This document shows, piece after piece, positions 56,181 to 64,000 of a DNA stretch of 64,000 bases. Made by a program: the position numbers and the translations under genes. Every line of letters starts with the position of its first letter. The first letter of the stretch is position 1. The DNA comes from Bacteroidales bacterium (GTDB taxonomy: Bacteria > Bacteroidota > Bacteroidia > Bacteroidales > UBA932): assembly GCA_012744435.1 (NCBI GenBank), contig JAAYCA010000013.1, forward strand, positions 29,256 to 93,255, read 5' to 3'. Under the pieces are notes generated by a model, which ran no database searches, had not been told where the DNA came from, and was given only the letters and a program-made list of their open reading frames with translations.

Positions 56181-58076
56181 ATGGCAACAAAAGCATTGAA
56201 AGGCAAAATCGGTGTGACCACCGAAAACATCTTTCCGGTAATCAAGCAGTTCCTCTACTCCGACCACGAGATCTTCCTGCGAGAGTTGGTCGCGAACGCG
56301 GTGGACGCCACCCGCAAGCTTCAGGCCCTCGCCTCCAGCGGCGACTTCAAGGGCGAGCTGGGCGAACTGAAAGTCAGCATCGAGCTCGACGAAAAGAAAA
56401 AGATCCTCAAGGTCATCGACCGCGGCATCGGCATGACGGAAGACGAGGTGGACCGCTACATCAACCAGATCGCATTCTCTTCCGCGGGAGAATTCCTGGA
56501 GAAATACAAGGACCAGATGGCCTCCATCATCGGCCATTTCGGCCTGGGCTTCTATTCCGCCTTCATGGTCAGCAAGAAGGTCGAAATCGACACGCTCAGC
56601 TGGCAGGAAGGTGCCAAAGCGGTGCACTGGTCCTGCGACGGTTCGCCGGAATACGCCATGGGCGAAGGCAAGAAGGAAGACCGCGGCACCGTGATCACCC
56701 TCCACCTCGACGACGATTCCGAAGAATTCGCCGGCAAGGGCCGCATCTCCGCCCTGCTCGGTAAATATTGCAAGTTCATGCCCGTGCCCGTCGTCTTCGG
56801 CAAGAAGACCGAGTGGAAGGACGGCAAGAGCGTGGAGACCGACGAGGACAACATCGTCAACGGCATCGATCCCATCTGGACCCGGACCCCGTCCGAGCTC
56901 AAGGACGAGGACTACCTGAAGTTCTACCGCGAGCTCTACCCGATGGAGGAAGAGCCCATGTTCTGGATCCATCTCAATGTCGATTATCCCTTCACCCTGA
57001 CCGGCGTGCTCTACTTCCCGAAGATCAAGGAACGCATGGCCATCGACAAGAACAAGATCCAGCTCTACTGCAACCAGATGTTCGTCACGGACCACGTGGA
57101 CAACATCGTTCCCGACTTCCTGACCCTGCTGCACGGCGTCATCGACTCCCCGGACATTCCGCTCAATGTCTCCCGCAGTTACCTCCAGAGCGATGCCAAC
57201 GTCAAGAAGATCAGCACCTACATCACCAAGAAAGTGGCTGACCGCCTGGAAGAGATCTTCAAGGAACAGCGCGGGCAGTTCGAGCAGAAGTGGGACAACA
57301 TCAAGCTCTTCATCGAATATGGCATGCTCTCCGACGAGAAATTCTGCGAGCGCGCGCTCAAGTTCGCCCTGCTCAAGAACACCGACGGCAAATACTTCAG
57401 CCTCGAAGATTACCGCACGGCCATCGAACCGGCCCAGACCGACAAGGACAAGAACGTGGTGTACCTGTACGCCACCAAGCCGGCCGAGCAGTACAGCTGG
57501 ATCGAAGGGGCGAAAAACCAGGGTTACGACGTCCTGCTGATGGACTGCGAACTGGACAGCCATTTCGTCAATCTGCTGGAAGCCAAGGTCGAACACACCC
57601 GCTTCGCCCGCGTGGACAGCGATTCGGTGGGCAACCTCATCCCCAAGGAAGACAAAGTCAAGCCGGAAATGAGCGAGGACGACAAAAAGACCCTGGACGA
57701 GCTCTTCAAGGCTGTCCTGCCGGAGGGCAACGACTACCTCGTGGACGCCCAGAACCTGGGCGAAGGGGCCGCGCCGGTGCTGATCACCCAGAGCGAGTTC
57801 ATGCGCCGCTATCGTGAGATGAGCGCCCTGGGCGGCGGCATGAATTTCTACGGCTCCATGCCCGAAGCCTACAATATCATCGTCAACATGGAGAATCCGC
57901 TGGTGGCGAAGATCTGGGGCGGCAAAAAAGAGGCCGCAGACACGGCTGCGGCCGACTTTGCCAAGGAGAATGAGTTGCTGAAGCAGGTCGTGGACCTGGC
58001 CTTGCTGGGCAACGGGATGCTGAAGGGCAAGGCCCTCGCGGACTTCATCGCCCGCAGCGAAAAGCTCCTTCAGTAG
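56181..58076 (+). CDS. htpG: Hsp90-family chaperone HtpG
   Basis: A 631-aa GHKL ATPase chaperone acting as a cytoplasmic homodimer. N-terminal ATP site: 'FLRELVANAVDATRKL' (Glu and Asn of box 1), DRGIGMTEDEVDRYINQIAFS (box 2) and 'IGHFGLGFYSAFMV' (box 3). The middle-domain 'LNVSRSYLQSD' contains the catalytic Arg. Length fits HtpG. Expressed alone, between an intrinsic terminator and a composite palindrome. No clear TAnnTTTG box was found in the 20 nt before ATG. Confidence 0.95.
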   Translation: MATKALKGKIGVTTENIFPVIKQFLYSDHEIFLRELVANAVDATRKLQALASSGDFKGELGELKVSIELDEKKKILKVIDRGIGMTEDEVDRYINQIAFSSAGEFLEKYKDQMASIIGHFGLGFYSAFMVSKKVEIDTLSWQEGAKAVHWSCDGSPEYAMGEGKKEDRGTVITLHLDDDSEEFAGKGRISALLGKYCKFMPVPVVFGKKTEWKDGKSVETDEDNIVNGIDPIWTRTPSELKDEDYLKFYRELYPMEEEPMFWIHLNVDYPFTLTGVLYFPKIKERMAIDKNKIQLYCNQMFVTDHVDNIVPDFLTLLHGVIDSPDIPLNVSRSYLQSDANVKKISTYITKKVADRLEEIFKEQRGQFEQKWDNIKLFIEYGMLSDEKFCERALKFALLKNTDGKYFSLEDYRTAIEPAQTDKDKNVVYLYATKPAEQYSWIEGAKNQGYDVLLMDCELDSHFVNLLEAKVEHTRFARVDSDSVGNLIPKEDKVKPEMSEDDKKTLDELFKAVLPEGNDYLVDAQNLGEGAAPVLITQSEFMRRYREMSALGGGMNFYGSMPEAYNIIVNMENPLVAKIWGGKKEAADTAAADFAKENELLKQVVDLALLGNGMLKGKALADFIARSEKLLQ

Positions 58077-58079
58077 GAA

Positions 58080-58159
58080 CCAGCCGGAACTGTCCCCCCG
58101 GAAAGCTTTTCCCGAAGGGTTACTATGTAGCTTTCCGGGGGGACAGTTCCGCTCTGGCC
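58080..58159. repeat. Composite palindromic element, copy 2 (between convergent genes)
   Basis: Outer stem CTGTCCCCCCGGAAAGCT (58090-58107) pairs with the complementary arm ending near 58146 and extends to CCAG / CTGG at the ends. An inner CCC-GAA-GGG mini-hairpin is present. It fills the gap between the htpG and GH97 stop codons. It shares arm sequence with copy 1 (core CCCCCCGG-AAGCTTTT). Confidence 0.8.
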
Positions 58160-58160
58160 G

Positions 58161-60164
58161 CTATAGCCGGATAAATTTCGCGGTCCAGCCGCCTCCGGGC
58201 GCCATTTTGACCGTCAGCGTGTGCTGTGCACCGCTGACGGTAATGTTTTGTGTCCCGTGGACATGATCCCGGGCGGCGCGGTCCGCGTTGACTCCGTCCG
58301 CGAAGAACTCGATCCGGTAGCTGCCTGCAGGCAGGAAGGCGGACAGGTCCAGTTCCAGTTCACGCGCATCCCAGTCCGTCATGGCCCCTACGTACCAGTC
58401 GCCTCCTTTGCGGCGGGCGATGGCGACATAGTCCCCGACGCGGCCGTCCAGGGCCACGGTCTCGTCCCAGACCGTCGGCACGGAAGCGATCCAGTCCAGG
58501 CATTCCGGCTCCGCGAGATAGTTGGTCGGGGCGTCGCAGAGCATGGTGAGCGGAGCCTCGAAGATGACATATTCCGCCAGCTGGCGGCAGCGGGTGCCCT
58601 GGCTCATGGGTTCGGAATTGACCGGGCGGTAGTTGTAGCGGGTGGCGTTGCGCATCGCACCCTGGGTGTAGTCCATCGGGCCGGCGAACATGCGGATGAA
58701 GGGGATCTGGACGTCATAGGTCACCTGGTCCACGGTCGGCTGCGCCCATTTCATCTGCTCCAGGCCGGACACGCCCTCGTGGTTGATTACGTTGGGGTAG
58801 GGACGCTGCAGGCCGCTGGGCTTGAAGGCGCCGTGGAAGTCCACGAGCAGGTGATGGCGGGCGGCCGTCTCGGCCACCTCGGTGTAGAACTGCACCATCT
58901 GCTGGTCGTCGCGGTTCATGAAATCGATCTTGAAGCCCTTGACGCCCATTCCGGAGAAGTGTTTGCAGATACCTTCGATGTCGCGGTTCATGGCCCAGTA
59001 GCCTGCCCATAGGATGATGCCCACGCCCTTCGAGTTGGCGTAATCCACGATGCCGGGGAGGTCGATCTCCGGGACGACCTGGAAGAGGTCTGCCTTGAGG
59101 TTGACGGCCCAGCCTTCGTCCAGGATGACATATTCGATCCCGTGCGCGGCGGCGAAGTCGATGTAGTACTTGTAGGTATCGGTGTTGATGCCGGCGCGGA
59201 AAGGCACGCCGGAGATGTTCCAGTCGTTCCACCAGTCCCAGGCCACCTTGCCGGGCTTCACCCAGCTCCAGTCGGAATCCGCGGCGGGGCGGCTGAGCAG
59301 CCAGACCAGGTCGCTGTCCAGCATCCGGCGGTCCTCCGTGGCGACGGAGACGATCCGCCAGGGGAGTGCGGCGCCGGCCGGCTGCTTCGCGATGTAGTCC
59401 TCCGCGCTGCGGACGATGCCCTGCAGCATGTGATAGCCGCCGTGCTCCACCTCTTTGGGGTAGGGGGCGAAGAGGCCGCCGACGGCCGTCCCGCCCAGGT
59501 GCTCCAGGTACATGCCGGGATAGTCCAGCAGGTCGGACTCGGTGATGTTGACCCGCCAGCCGCGCTGCGTGCTGAAAGACACGGGCAGGAAGGCTTTCTG
59601 GCCGGCGCTCCATTGGCTCAGCGGGTGCACGGAGTAATAATTTTCGAACGAATTGAAGAAGATGGAATCATCCGGCCGCTCGGTGCGGATGTAGGGGACG
59701 GTCGCTTCTGCGTCTTCCGCAAAGCGGAATTCCGCCTGCTCGTCCCTGACGATGAAGTCCTTGCCGGTACGGGACACGAATCGCCAGGCCATGCCGGCGT
59801 CATAGGCGCGCAGGACCAGGTCGAAGGTCTTGTAGCGCAGCGTGAGCTGGTTGTAGTGCTCGTGCACTTCGGCACGTTTGTATGCGGTCGCCGGAACGCG
59901 GGTGTCCACGGAACTGCGGATGGCCTTCTGGAAACGGACGCTGCCGTCATAGGCGCTGCCGTCGTCCAGACAGACGGAGATCTGCGAGGGGGCGAGGACG
60001 GCCACGCCGTCATAGTCGAGTGTATAGCTGAGCTGCGGCCCGGCCTCTACGCCGACGCGCAGGCGTCCGTCGGGCGAGAGGAGTTCGAAGTGCCGCGGCG
60101 CGGCGGGAAGGCAGAAGGGGAGCAGCAGAAGCGCTGCGAGGGTGGTAATGAGTCGGTTATCCAT
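58161..60164 (-). CDS. Glycoside hydrolase family 97 (alpha-glucosidase/alpha-galactosidase type)
   Basis: A 667-aa exported enzyme with a signal peptide (~1-21). N-terminal beta-sandwich (~25-280), central (beta/alpha)8 barrel (~300-560) and C-terminal beta domain (~570-667) follow GH97 layout. Barrel motifs are 'IEYVILDEGWA', 'GVKGFKIDFMNRDDQQMV' and VINHEGVSGLE. The Asp in KIDFMxRDDQ sits where the retaining (alpha-galactosidase-like) GH97 branch has its nucleophile, while the inverting SusB branch uses Glu residues; substrate preference for alpha-galactosides is therefore inferred. It is not part of a visible sus-type locus. Divergent from the SH3-domain protein. Confidence 0.88.
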   Translation of the reverse strand: MDNRLITTLAALLLLPFCLPAAPRHFELLSPDGRLRVGVEAGPQLSYTLDYDGVAVLAPSQISVCLDDGSAYDGSVRFQKAIRSSVDTRVPATAYKRAEVHEHYNQLTLRYKTFDLVLRAYDAGMAWRFVSRTGKDFIVRDEQAEFRFAEDAEATVPYIRTERPDDSIFFNSFENYYSVHPLSQWSAGQKAFLPVSFSTQRGWRVNITESDLLDYPGMYLEHLGGTAVGGLFAPYPKEVEHGGYHMLQGIVRSAEDYIAKQPAGAALPWRIVSVATEDRRMLDSDLVWLLSRPAADSDWSWVKPGKVAWDWWNDWNISGVPFRAGINTDTYKYYIDFAAAHGIEYVILDEGWAVNLKADLFQVVPEIDLPGIVDYANSKGVGIILWAGYWAMNRDIEGICKHFSGMGVKGFKIDFMNRDDQQMVQFYTEVAETAARHHLLVDFHGAFKPSGLQRPYPNVINHEGVSGLEQMKWAQPTVDQVTYDVQIPFIRMFAGPMDYTQGAMRNATRYNYRPVNSEPMSQGTRCRQLAEYVIFEAPLTMLCDAPTNYLAEPECLDWIASVPTVWDETVALDGRVGDYVAIARRKGGDWYVGAMTDWDARELELDLSAFLPAGSYRIEFFADGVNADRAARDHVHGTQNITVSGAQHTLTVKMAPGGGWTAKFIRL

Positions 60165-60185
60165 AGGTGGTGTTCTAATTACAGC

Positions 60186-60193
60186 TAAAGATA
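60186..60193 (-). promoter_or_regulatory. -7 box TATCTTTA of the GH97 gene
   Basis: Minus-strand TATCTTTA lies 21 nt before the GH97 ATG at 60164. One mismatch to TAnnTTTG; no clear -33 element. Confidence 0.4.
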
Positions 60194-60206
60194 GGGAGTT
60201 TTTTTG

Positions 60207-60214
60207 TATATTTG
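60207..60214 (+). promoter_or_regulatory. -7 box TATATTTG of the SH3-domain protein gene
   Basis: Exact TAnnTTTG, 21 nt before ATG 60236, back to back with the GH97 promoter. No clear TTTG at the -33 position. Confidence 0.5.
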
Positions 60215-60235
60215 CGAAGAAGTAAATGATTTGCT

Positions 60236-61291
60236 ATGAAAAGATTGATGATTGCTGCAACGCTGATGGTTGCCTGCCTGCTGTCTGCTTCCGCCCAGGA
60301 CGGACAAGCCTGGTCTTCCTTTCGCATTGCCGAAAGATGGAGCTACGAAGAGGTCCCCGTGCCCGAGATCAAGGGCAAGCCGGGGATCGTGGATTTTGCC
60401 ATCGCGTTCGCCAATAAGTTTCCCGGAAACGTGCTTTGGGATGCCGTGAAGAATTATCTCACCATCGAAGGCTACCAAGGCGAAGATGTGGATGAATTCG
60501 TGCTGGACCGGCGCGCCGGCTATCTGTCCATTGATTTCATGAGTGATGCGACCCTTGCCGGCGAGATGTGCTTCTGGAATGTCAAGGACGGCCGGCAGCG
60601 ATTCGCGGTCAAGGTGGCCGATTTTTGCGGTGACAGCATGCCGCGGCTCTATATCTATGAATACGACCGCGGGAAGGGCGTACTGATCCCGCATTCCGAG
60701 GAGCCGGAAGACTTCGTGTACGGCTTTGTCATGAATTTCGTGCTGCCCCGTCAGGGCAAGGACATCGAGGTCGTGAACGAGTACGGCCCGTCGGACTGGA
60801 TCCGTTTCGACAGCGAGACGGGTGTGTTCACCTTCGAGTCTTCCACTCCGGAGGCGGTGGCCTGCTTCATTTCCGACAAGGGCGCGACCAACGTCCGCAA
60901 TGCTCCGGGCGGGACGGTGATCGGCCAGATCCCCGATGATGGCGTTTACAGCCTGGCCGTCTATCATCCGAGCAACGGCTGGTGGCAGATCCTGAACGGT
61001 GTCGTGTCCGAGGACATGGAGGGCGAGGTCATCGAATTCGAGGAGGATGCCTGGATCCACAGTTCCGTACTGGGCATCGGTACGCGCAATTATGGCGGAC
61101 AGACACTCAAGCTGTATGCGGAACCGCGCGAAGATGCAGCCGTATCCGGCAGGATCACCGAACAGGAAGCGACCGTCCGTCCGGTGGACATGTCCGAAGA
61201 CGGCGAATGGGTCAAAGTCAGCTGGAACGGGCAGACCGGCTGGATCGACTCCGTCTGGCTTTGCGCCAATACATTGACAACTTGCCCGTAA
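60236..61291 (+). CDS. Secreted protein with two bacterial SH3-type domains
   Basis: 351 aa with a signal peptide (cleavage near LLSASAQ, ~residue 18). Residues ~25-200 are an uncharacterised beta-rich domain. Residues ~215-270 ('ATNVRNAPGGTVIGQIPD') and ~285-345 ('KLYAEPREDAAVSGRI...WVKVSWNGQTGWIDSVWL') are SH3b domains, which usually bind cell-wall or glycan ligands or target enzymes. No catalytic domain is visible, so a binding or scaffolding role is inferred. Followed after 15 nt by the RsiV-like lipoprotein. Confidence 0.75.
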   Translation: MKRLMIAATLMVACLLSASAQDGQAWSSFRIAERWSYEEVPVPEIKGKPGIVDFAIAFANKFPGNVLWDAVKNYLTIEGYQGEDVDEFVLDRRAGYLSIDFMSDATLAGEMCFWNVKDGRQRFAVKVADFCGDSMPRLYIYEYDRGKGVLIPHSEEPEDFVYGFVMNFVLPRQGKDIEVVNEYGPSDWIRFDSETGVFTFESSTPEAVACFISDKGATNVRNAPGGTVIGQIPDDGVYSLAVYHPSNGWWQILNGVVSEDMEGEVIEFEEDAWIHSSVLGIGTRNYGGQTLKLYAEPREDAAVSGRITEQEATVRPVDMSEDGEWVKVSWNGQTGWIDSVWLCANTLTTCP

Positions 61292-61306
61292 TCAAATCGT
61301 TACAAA

Positions 61307-62071
61307 TTGATGAAACAGATCAAATGGTTGCTGCCCGTCATGGCGGCGCTTACGCTGCTTGCAGGCTGCAAGCAGGAACTCAGGATAGCTGCGGCAGAAT
61401 TCGAAGACAGCATCGATGCCGGGGGATTCGATGCCGGTGTCACCGTGACTTGCTCCATGCAGTACCTGACCGGCGGCGTGCCGCAGGCGGTGATGGACGG
61501 AATCAATGCCGCCATCGTCGGGAACCATCTTCTTTTCGACGAAGCGGAAGGAAGTGCGGACGTGCCTGCGGCCGCCCGCACCTGGGTTGAAGCTACGTTG
61601 GCGGACAACGGAGTCGACCTGGAAGAAATCAATGAATCCAATGCCTGGATGTACAAGTGGACGTTCTCCCGCGAAGGGGAGTTCACCGGCGCCTGCAAGG
61701 CGCGCAAACTGCAGACCTATCAGGGGAGTTATTCCGACTACACCGGCGGAGCCCACGGCATTTACGGTCTGGGCTGCGATGTCTTTGACCTGGGCACCGG
61801 AGAGAAGATCCTCGAAGAGGACCTGTTCATTGACGATTACTATTCCCCGCTGTGTGATATCCTGGCGGAGGCCGCGGACGCGTCCGTCCCCGAAGAGGAC
61901 AGGGAGATGCTCTTCGGCACGCCCGAGCCCAACGGCAATTTTGCCGTCTCGGAGGAGGGGATTACCTGGGTGTACAATCCTTACGAGATTGCAGCCTACG
62001 CTTCGGGAATCATTGAAGTGCCCGTCTCCTGGGAAGCGCTCAAGCCGCTTCTGCAGCCCCGCTGGCGCTAG
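61307..62071 (+). CDS. Lipoprotein with RsiV/DUF3298-like domain
   Basis: A 254-aa protein with lipobox LAGC (~residue 21). The region 'YTGGAHGIYGLGCDVFDLGTGEKILEED' and a final 'NPYEIAAYASGIIEVPVSWEAL' are the recognisable DUF3298 (RsiV) pattern, preceded by a DUF4163-like strand region. In Bacillus, RsiV is a lysozyme-binding anti-sigma factor, but this protein has no anti-sigma domain, so only the periplasmic fold is shared. MM at the start offers two possible initiation codons (61307, 61310). Linked to the SH3-domain gene by a 15-nt gap. Confidence 0.8.
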   Translation: MMKQIKWLLPVMAALTLLAGCKQELRIAAAEFEDSIDAGGFDAGVTVTCSMQYLTGGVPQAVMDGINAAIVGNHLLFDEAEGSADVPAAARTWVEATLADNGVDLEEINESNAWMYKWTFSREGEFTGACKARKLQTYQGSYSDYTGGAHGIYGLGCDVFDLGTGEKILEEDLFIDDYYSPLCDILAEAADASVPEEDREMLFGTPEPNGNFAVSEEGITWVYNPYEIAAYASGIIEVPVSWEALKPLLQPRWR

Positions 62072-62101
62072 TCGGTCGCGAGCAGCGGGATTCGTACTAT
62101 T

Positions 62102-63301
62102 TCATTCTTTGGGTGTCCGGTTGGACGGGAACATGAATTTGCGGGCCGCGGCGATGCCGATCCGGTAGGGCAGGGGACGGAGCGCCTTGTCCGCCTCCTT
62201 GAGCTTTTCCCGGATGGGAATGCCCTGCGGGCAATGCTTCTCGCATTTGCCGCATTGGATGCATTGCGTGGCGAAGGAGGGCTTCCGCGTGAGGGAGGAG
62301 ACCTGCGCATACTGGAAGCGGCCGGTGCTCTTGGACTCGATGTACATCGTGTTGTAGCTGTTGAAGATGCCGGGAATGTCCACGCCCTGCGGACAGGGCA
62401 TGCAATAGCGGCAGCCTGTGCAGCCGACCTTCTCCCGCTCGCGGAGGATGCGTTTTACCTGCTCCAGCAGGGCGAAATCGTCCGGGGTGAAGACCCCGGC
62501 GGTGGCGTCCGATGCCGTCCGGACGTTCTCTTCCACCATCTCGAGGGAATTCATGCCTGACAGCACGACCGTGACTTCCGGCTGATTCCACAGCCAGCGC
62601 AAGCCCCATTCCGCGGGGCTCCAGCCCCGTCCGTTGCCTGCCATGGCCTTGCGGGCCGCCTCGGGCAGCATGTTCACCAGCTTGCCGCCGCGCAGCGGCT
62701 CCATGATCACCACGGGGATCCCCCGGGCTGCCGCGGCTTTCACGCCGTCCACGCCCGCCTGTGTCGTCTCGTCCAGGTAATTGTACTGGACCTGGCAGAA
62801 ATCCCAATCGTAGGCGGCGAGGATCTTCAGGAATTTCTCCGAGTTGCCATGGAAGGAGAAACCGATGTTGCGGATGGCCCCGGACGCCTTCCTGGCATCG
62901 ATCCAGTCCAGGATGCCCACGGACACGAGCCGCTCCCACTGTGCGGGATCGGTCAGGTGGTGCATCAGGTAGTAGTCGATGTGGTCCGTACGCAGGCGCG
63001 ACAGCTCTTCTTCAAAGAACTTATCCATCGAGGCGCGGCTCTTGACGAGATACTGCGGCAGTTTGGTCGCAATCTTGACCCGCTCGCGGATGCCGTTGCG
63101 GGCGAGGATTTCCCCGAGGGCCGCCTCGCTGCCGGGATAGATGTAAACCGTGTCGAAGTAATTGACGCCGGAGCGGTAGGCGGCCATCAGCTCCTGCTCC
63201 GTCTTGTCGATATCGATGGCATTGCCCTTTTTGCTGAAGCGCATGCATCCGTATCCGAGAATCGAGAGTCCGATGCCGTTCCTGTCCGCCCTGTATTGCA
63301 T
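62102..63301 (-). CDS. Aldo/keto reductase with C-terminal 4Fe-4S domain
   Basis: 399 aa. Residues ~1-270 are an aldo/keto reductase barrel (GYGCMRFSK at the N-terminus; NYFDTVYIYPGSEAALGEIL with the catalytic Asp and Tyr). Residues ~285-385 carry two ferredoxin-like clusters (CTGCRYCMPCPQGVDIP; CIQCGKCEKHCPQGIPI). This is a common anaerobe-type oxidoreductase whose physiological substrate is generally unknown. It starts 4 nt after the thioredoxin-like gene, so the two are co-transcribed. It converges with the RsiV-like gene, with 30 nt between stop codons. Confidence 0.9.
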   Translation of the reverse strand: MQYRADRNGIGLSILGYGCMRFSKKGNAIDIDKTEQELMAAYRSGVNYFDTVYIYPGSEAALGEILARNGIRERVKIATKLPQYLVKSRASMDKFFEEELSRLRTDHIDYYLMHHLTDPAQWERLVSVGILDWIDARKASGAIRNIGFSFHGNSEKFLKILAAYDWDFCQVQYNYLDETTQAGVDGVKAAAARGIPVVIMEPLRGGKLVNMLPEAARKAMAGNGRGWSPAEWGLRWLWNQPEVTVVLSGMNSLEMVEENVRTASDATAGVFTPDDFALLEQVKRILREREKVGCTGCRYCMPCPQGVDIPGIFNSYNTMYIESKSTGRFQYAQVSSLTRKPSFATQCIQCGKCEKHCPQGIPIREKLKEADKALRPLPYRIGIAAARKFMFPSNRTPKE

Positions 63302-63305
63302 GGAT

Positions 63306-63809
63306 CTACTTTGTTTTGAGCGCCTTGTCGATCACGGAGAGCATCTTCTCGCCCTGGTAGCCGATGAAGGCTTCGGAGCGTGAGCCGTCGCGGCCCACCA
63401 CGATATAGGTCGGGAAGGCGTTGGTCTTGATCTGGCTGTAGATGGCGCTGAGCTGTCCGTCTGTCAGATAATAGTGGTCGCCGTGGATGTCGGGGATCAT
63501 CGCGTCCCACTTTTCCCTGGGCGAAGTCGTGCTGGTGATATAGACGAATCTGACATCTTTGAGGCGGCCTTCCTTGAGGGGATCGATCTCTTTGTGGGCA
63601 CGCAGGCAGGGGCCGCACCAGGTGGCCCAGAAGTCCAGCAGCACCACTTCTCCTTTGTAGTCGGAAAGGATGGTGTCCAGCATTTTCTCAGCGACGACGC
63701 TCGGCGTCTTCTTGACTTGCGAGGCGGGGCCGGCCGCCTGCGCGCACCGGCAGCAGAACAGCAGCGCGGCGCAGCACAGCGCCGGGAGGAGGATGGATTT
63801 CATTTTCAT
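63306..63809 (-). CDS. TlpA-like periplasmic thioredoxin
   Basis: A 167-aa protein with a signal peptide (~1-26, with a cysteine-rich h-region end, LLFCCRCAQA). Thioredoxin active site WCGPC is in LLDFWATWCGPCL (~residue 67), and the cis-Pro is in NAFPTYIVVG. Family members reduce or exchange disulfides in the periplasm. Starts at 63809 and 63803 are both in frame; 63809 lies 4 nt after an exact promoter box and is preferred. First gene of a two-gene unit with the iron-sulfur aldo/keto reductase. Confidence 0.87.
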   Translation of the reverse strand: MKMKSILLPALCCAALLFCCRCAQAAGPASQVKKTPSVVAEKMLDTILSDYKGEVVLLDFWATWCGPCLRAHKEIDPLKEGRLKDVRFVYITSTTSPREKWDAMIPDIHGDHYYLTDGQLSAIYSQIKTNAFPTYIVVGRDGSRSEAFIGYQGEKMLSVIDKALKTK

Positions 63810-63813
63810 GATA

Positions 63814-63845
63814 CAAACCTACGACAATCCTTTGAATCGGCCAAA
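63814..63845 (-). promoter_or_regulatory. Promoter of the TlpA-like gene
   Basis: On the minus strand: TTTG (63842-63845), 20 nt, TAGGTTTG (63814-63821), 4 nt, ATG. Exact consensus at both boxes, giving an essentially leaderless transcript. Confidence 0.72.
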
Positions 63846-63881
63846 TAAAACCACCGTGTCCCGGCCAGAAATGAGGTATAA

Positions 63882-63922
63882 TTGACAAAAACGGTTGGTA
63901 ACCTTGACATTTTCGGTTGGTA
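63882..63922. repeat. Two direct repeats with 22-bp period
   Basis: TTGACA-AAAA-CGGTTGGTA (63882-63900) and TTGACA-TTTT-CGGTTGGTA (63904-63922). The two copies start 22 bp apart, two helical turns, so a protein would see both on the same face. They lie in the divergent region upstream of the possible gene start at 63974. Confidence 0.65.
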
Positions 63923-63973
63923 GAAAGGTCACAATTTCCTCTTCTTTTCGTCGTTGAAAAAGAGGAACCATTT

Positions 63974-64000
63974 AATGAAGTTATCAACCCGAGATTCCGC
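63974..64000 (+). CDS. Possible start of a further gene (cut by the window end)
   Basis: ATG 63974 is preceded by a purine-rich AAAAAGAGGAA and reads MKLSTRDS before the window ends. This opening is reminiscent of Rrf2-family regulators, but eight codons are too few to identify a gene. Confidence 0.3.

Overview
The window is GC-rich bacterial chromosome from a Bacteroidales-type Bacteroidota, most likely an uncultured gut or rumen lineage (Rikenellaceae / Cryptobacteroides-like; this placement is inference). The support is repeated TTTG-N19-20-TAnnTTTG promoters (the Bacteroidota primary sigma-factor pattern), a GH97 glycosidase, AraC- and LuxR-type one-component membrane regulators, many SPI/SPII signal peptides, and compact co-directional operons. 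No rRNA, tRNA, CRISPR array, prophage or intact insertion sequence was seen.

Layout. 1-2556: 3' part of a large surface-type protein. 2598-4331: lipoprotein beta-propeller / AraC regulator. 4335-7573 (-): dcp-pncB. 7763-12381: DASS dicarboxylate carrier, porin, CNNM/CBS protein, EamA exporter. 12411-15710: acid phosphatase, Rel-type (p)ppGpp enzyme, unknown 133-aa protein. 15734-22466: uvrB translationally coupled to two SGNH proteins and an MBOAT acyltransferase. 22467-23272: structured non-coding DNA. 23273-26985: LuxR-type regulators flanking small secreted proteins. 27072-33132 (-): pyrimidine operon def(lipoprotein)-pyrC-pyrK-pyrD-pyrF-pyrE-pyrB. 33278-45828 (+): purine operon purE-L-C-F-M-N-H-(purD::folD) plus a BASS-type transporter. 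45829-46563: repeat-rich non-coding DNA with a gene remnant. 46564-51996: guaB, full-length guaA, a second glutaminase-less guaA, and a uracil/xanthine permease. 52092-64000: HAD phosphatase, acyl-CoA synthetase, envelope proteins, htpG, GH97, SH3 and RsiV-like secreted proteins, a 4Fe-4S aldo/keto reductase and a TlpA-like thioredoxin.

The core of the window is nucleotide synthesis. The divergent pyr and pur operons share a 145-bp intergenic region, and the GMP branch follows. Several enzymes have unusual architecture. PurF has lost its N-terminal Cys nucleophile and two further glutaminase residues. PurD is fused to FolD, so one polypeptide makes both co-substrates of PurN. A GuaA paralogue lacks the glutaminase domain. 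PyrB carries the zinc-binding tail of PyrI without the allosteric domain. A peptide deformylase with intact catalytic motifs carries a lipoprotein signal and heads the pyr operon.

At the DNA level the window shows near-leaderless promoters (-7 box 4-9 nt before ATG), promoters chained so that one -7 box is the next -33 box, a composite palindrome family filling the gaps between convergent genes, a three-unit hairpin array, and genome-wide type repeats translated inside two proteins. All function calls rest on motif recognition and remembered family features; no database search was run.
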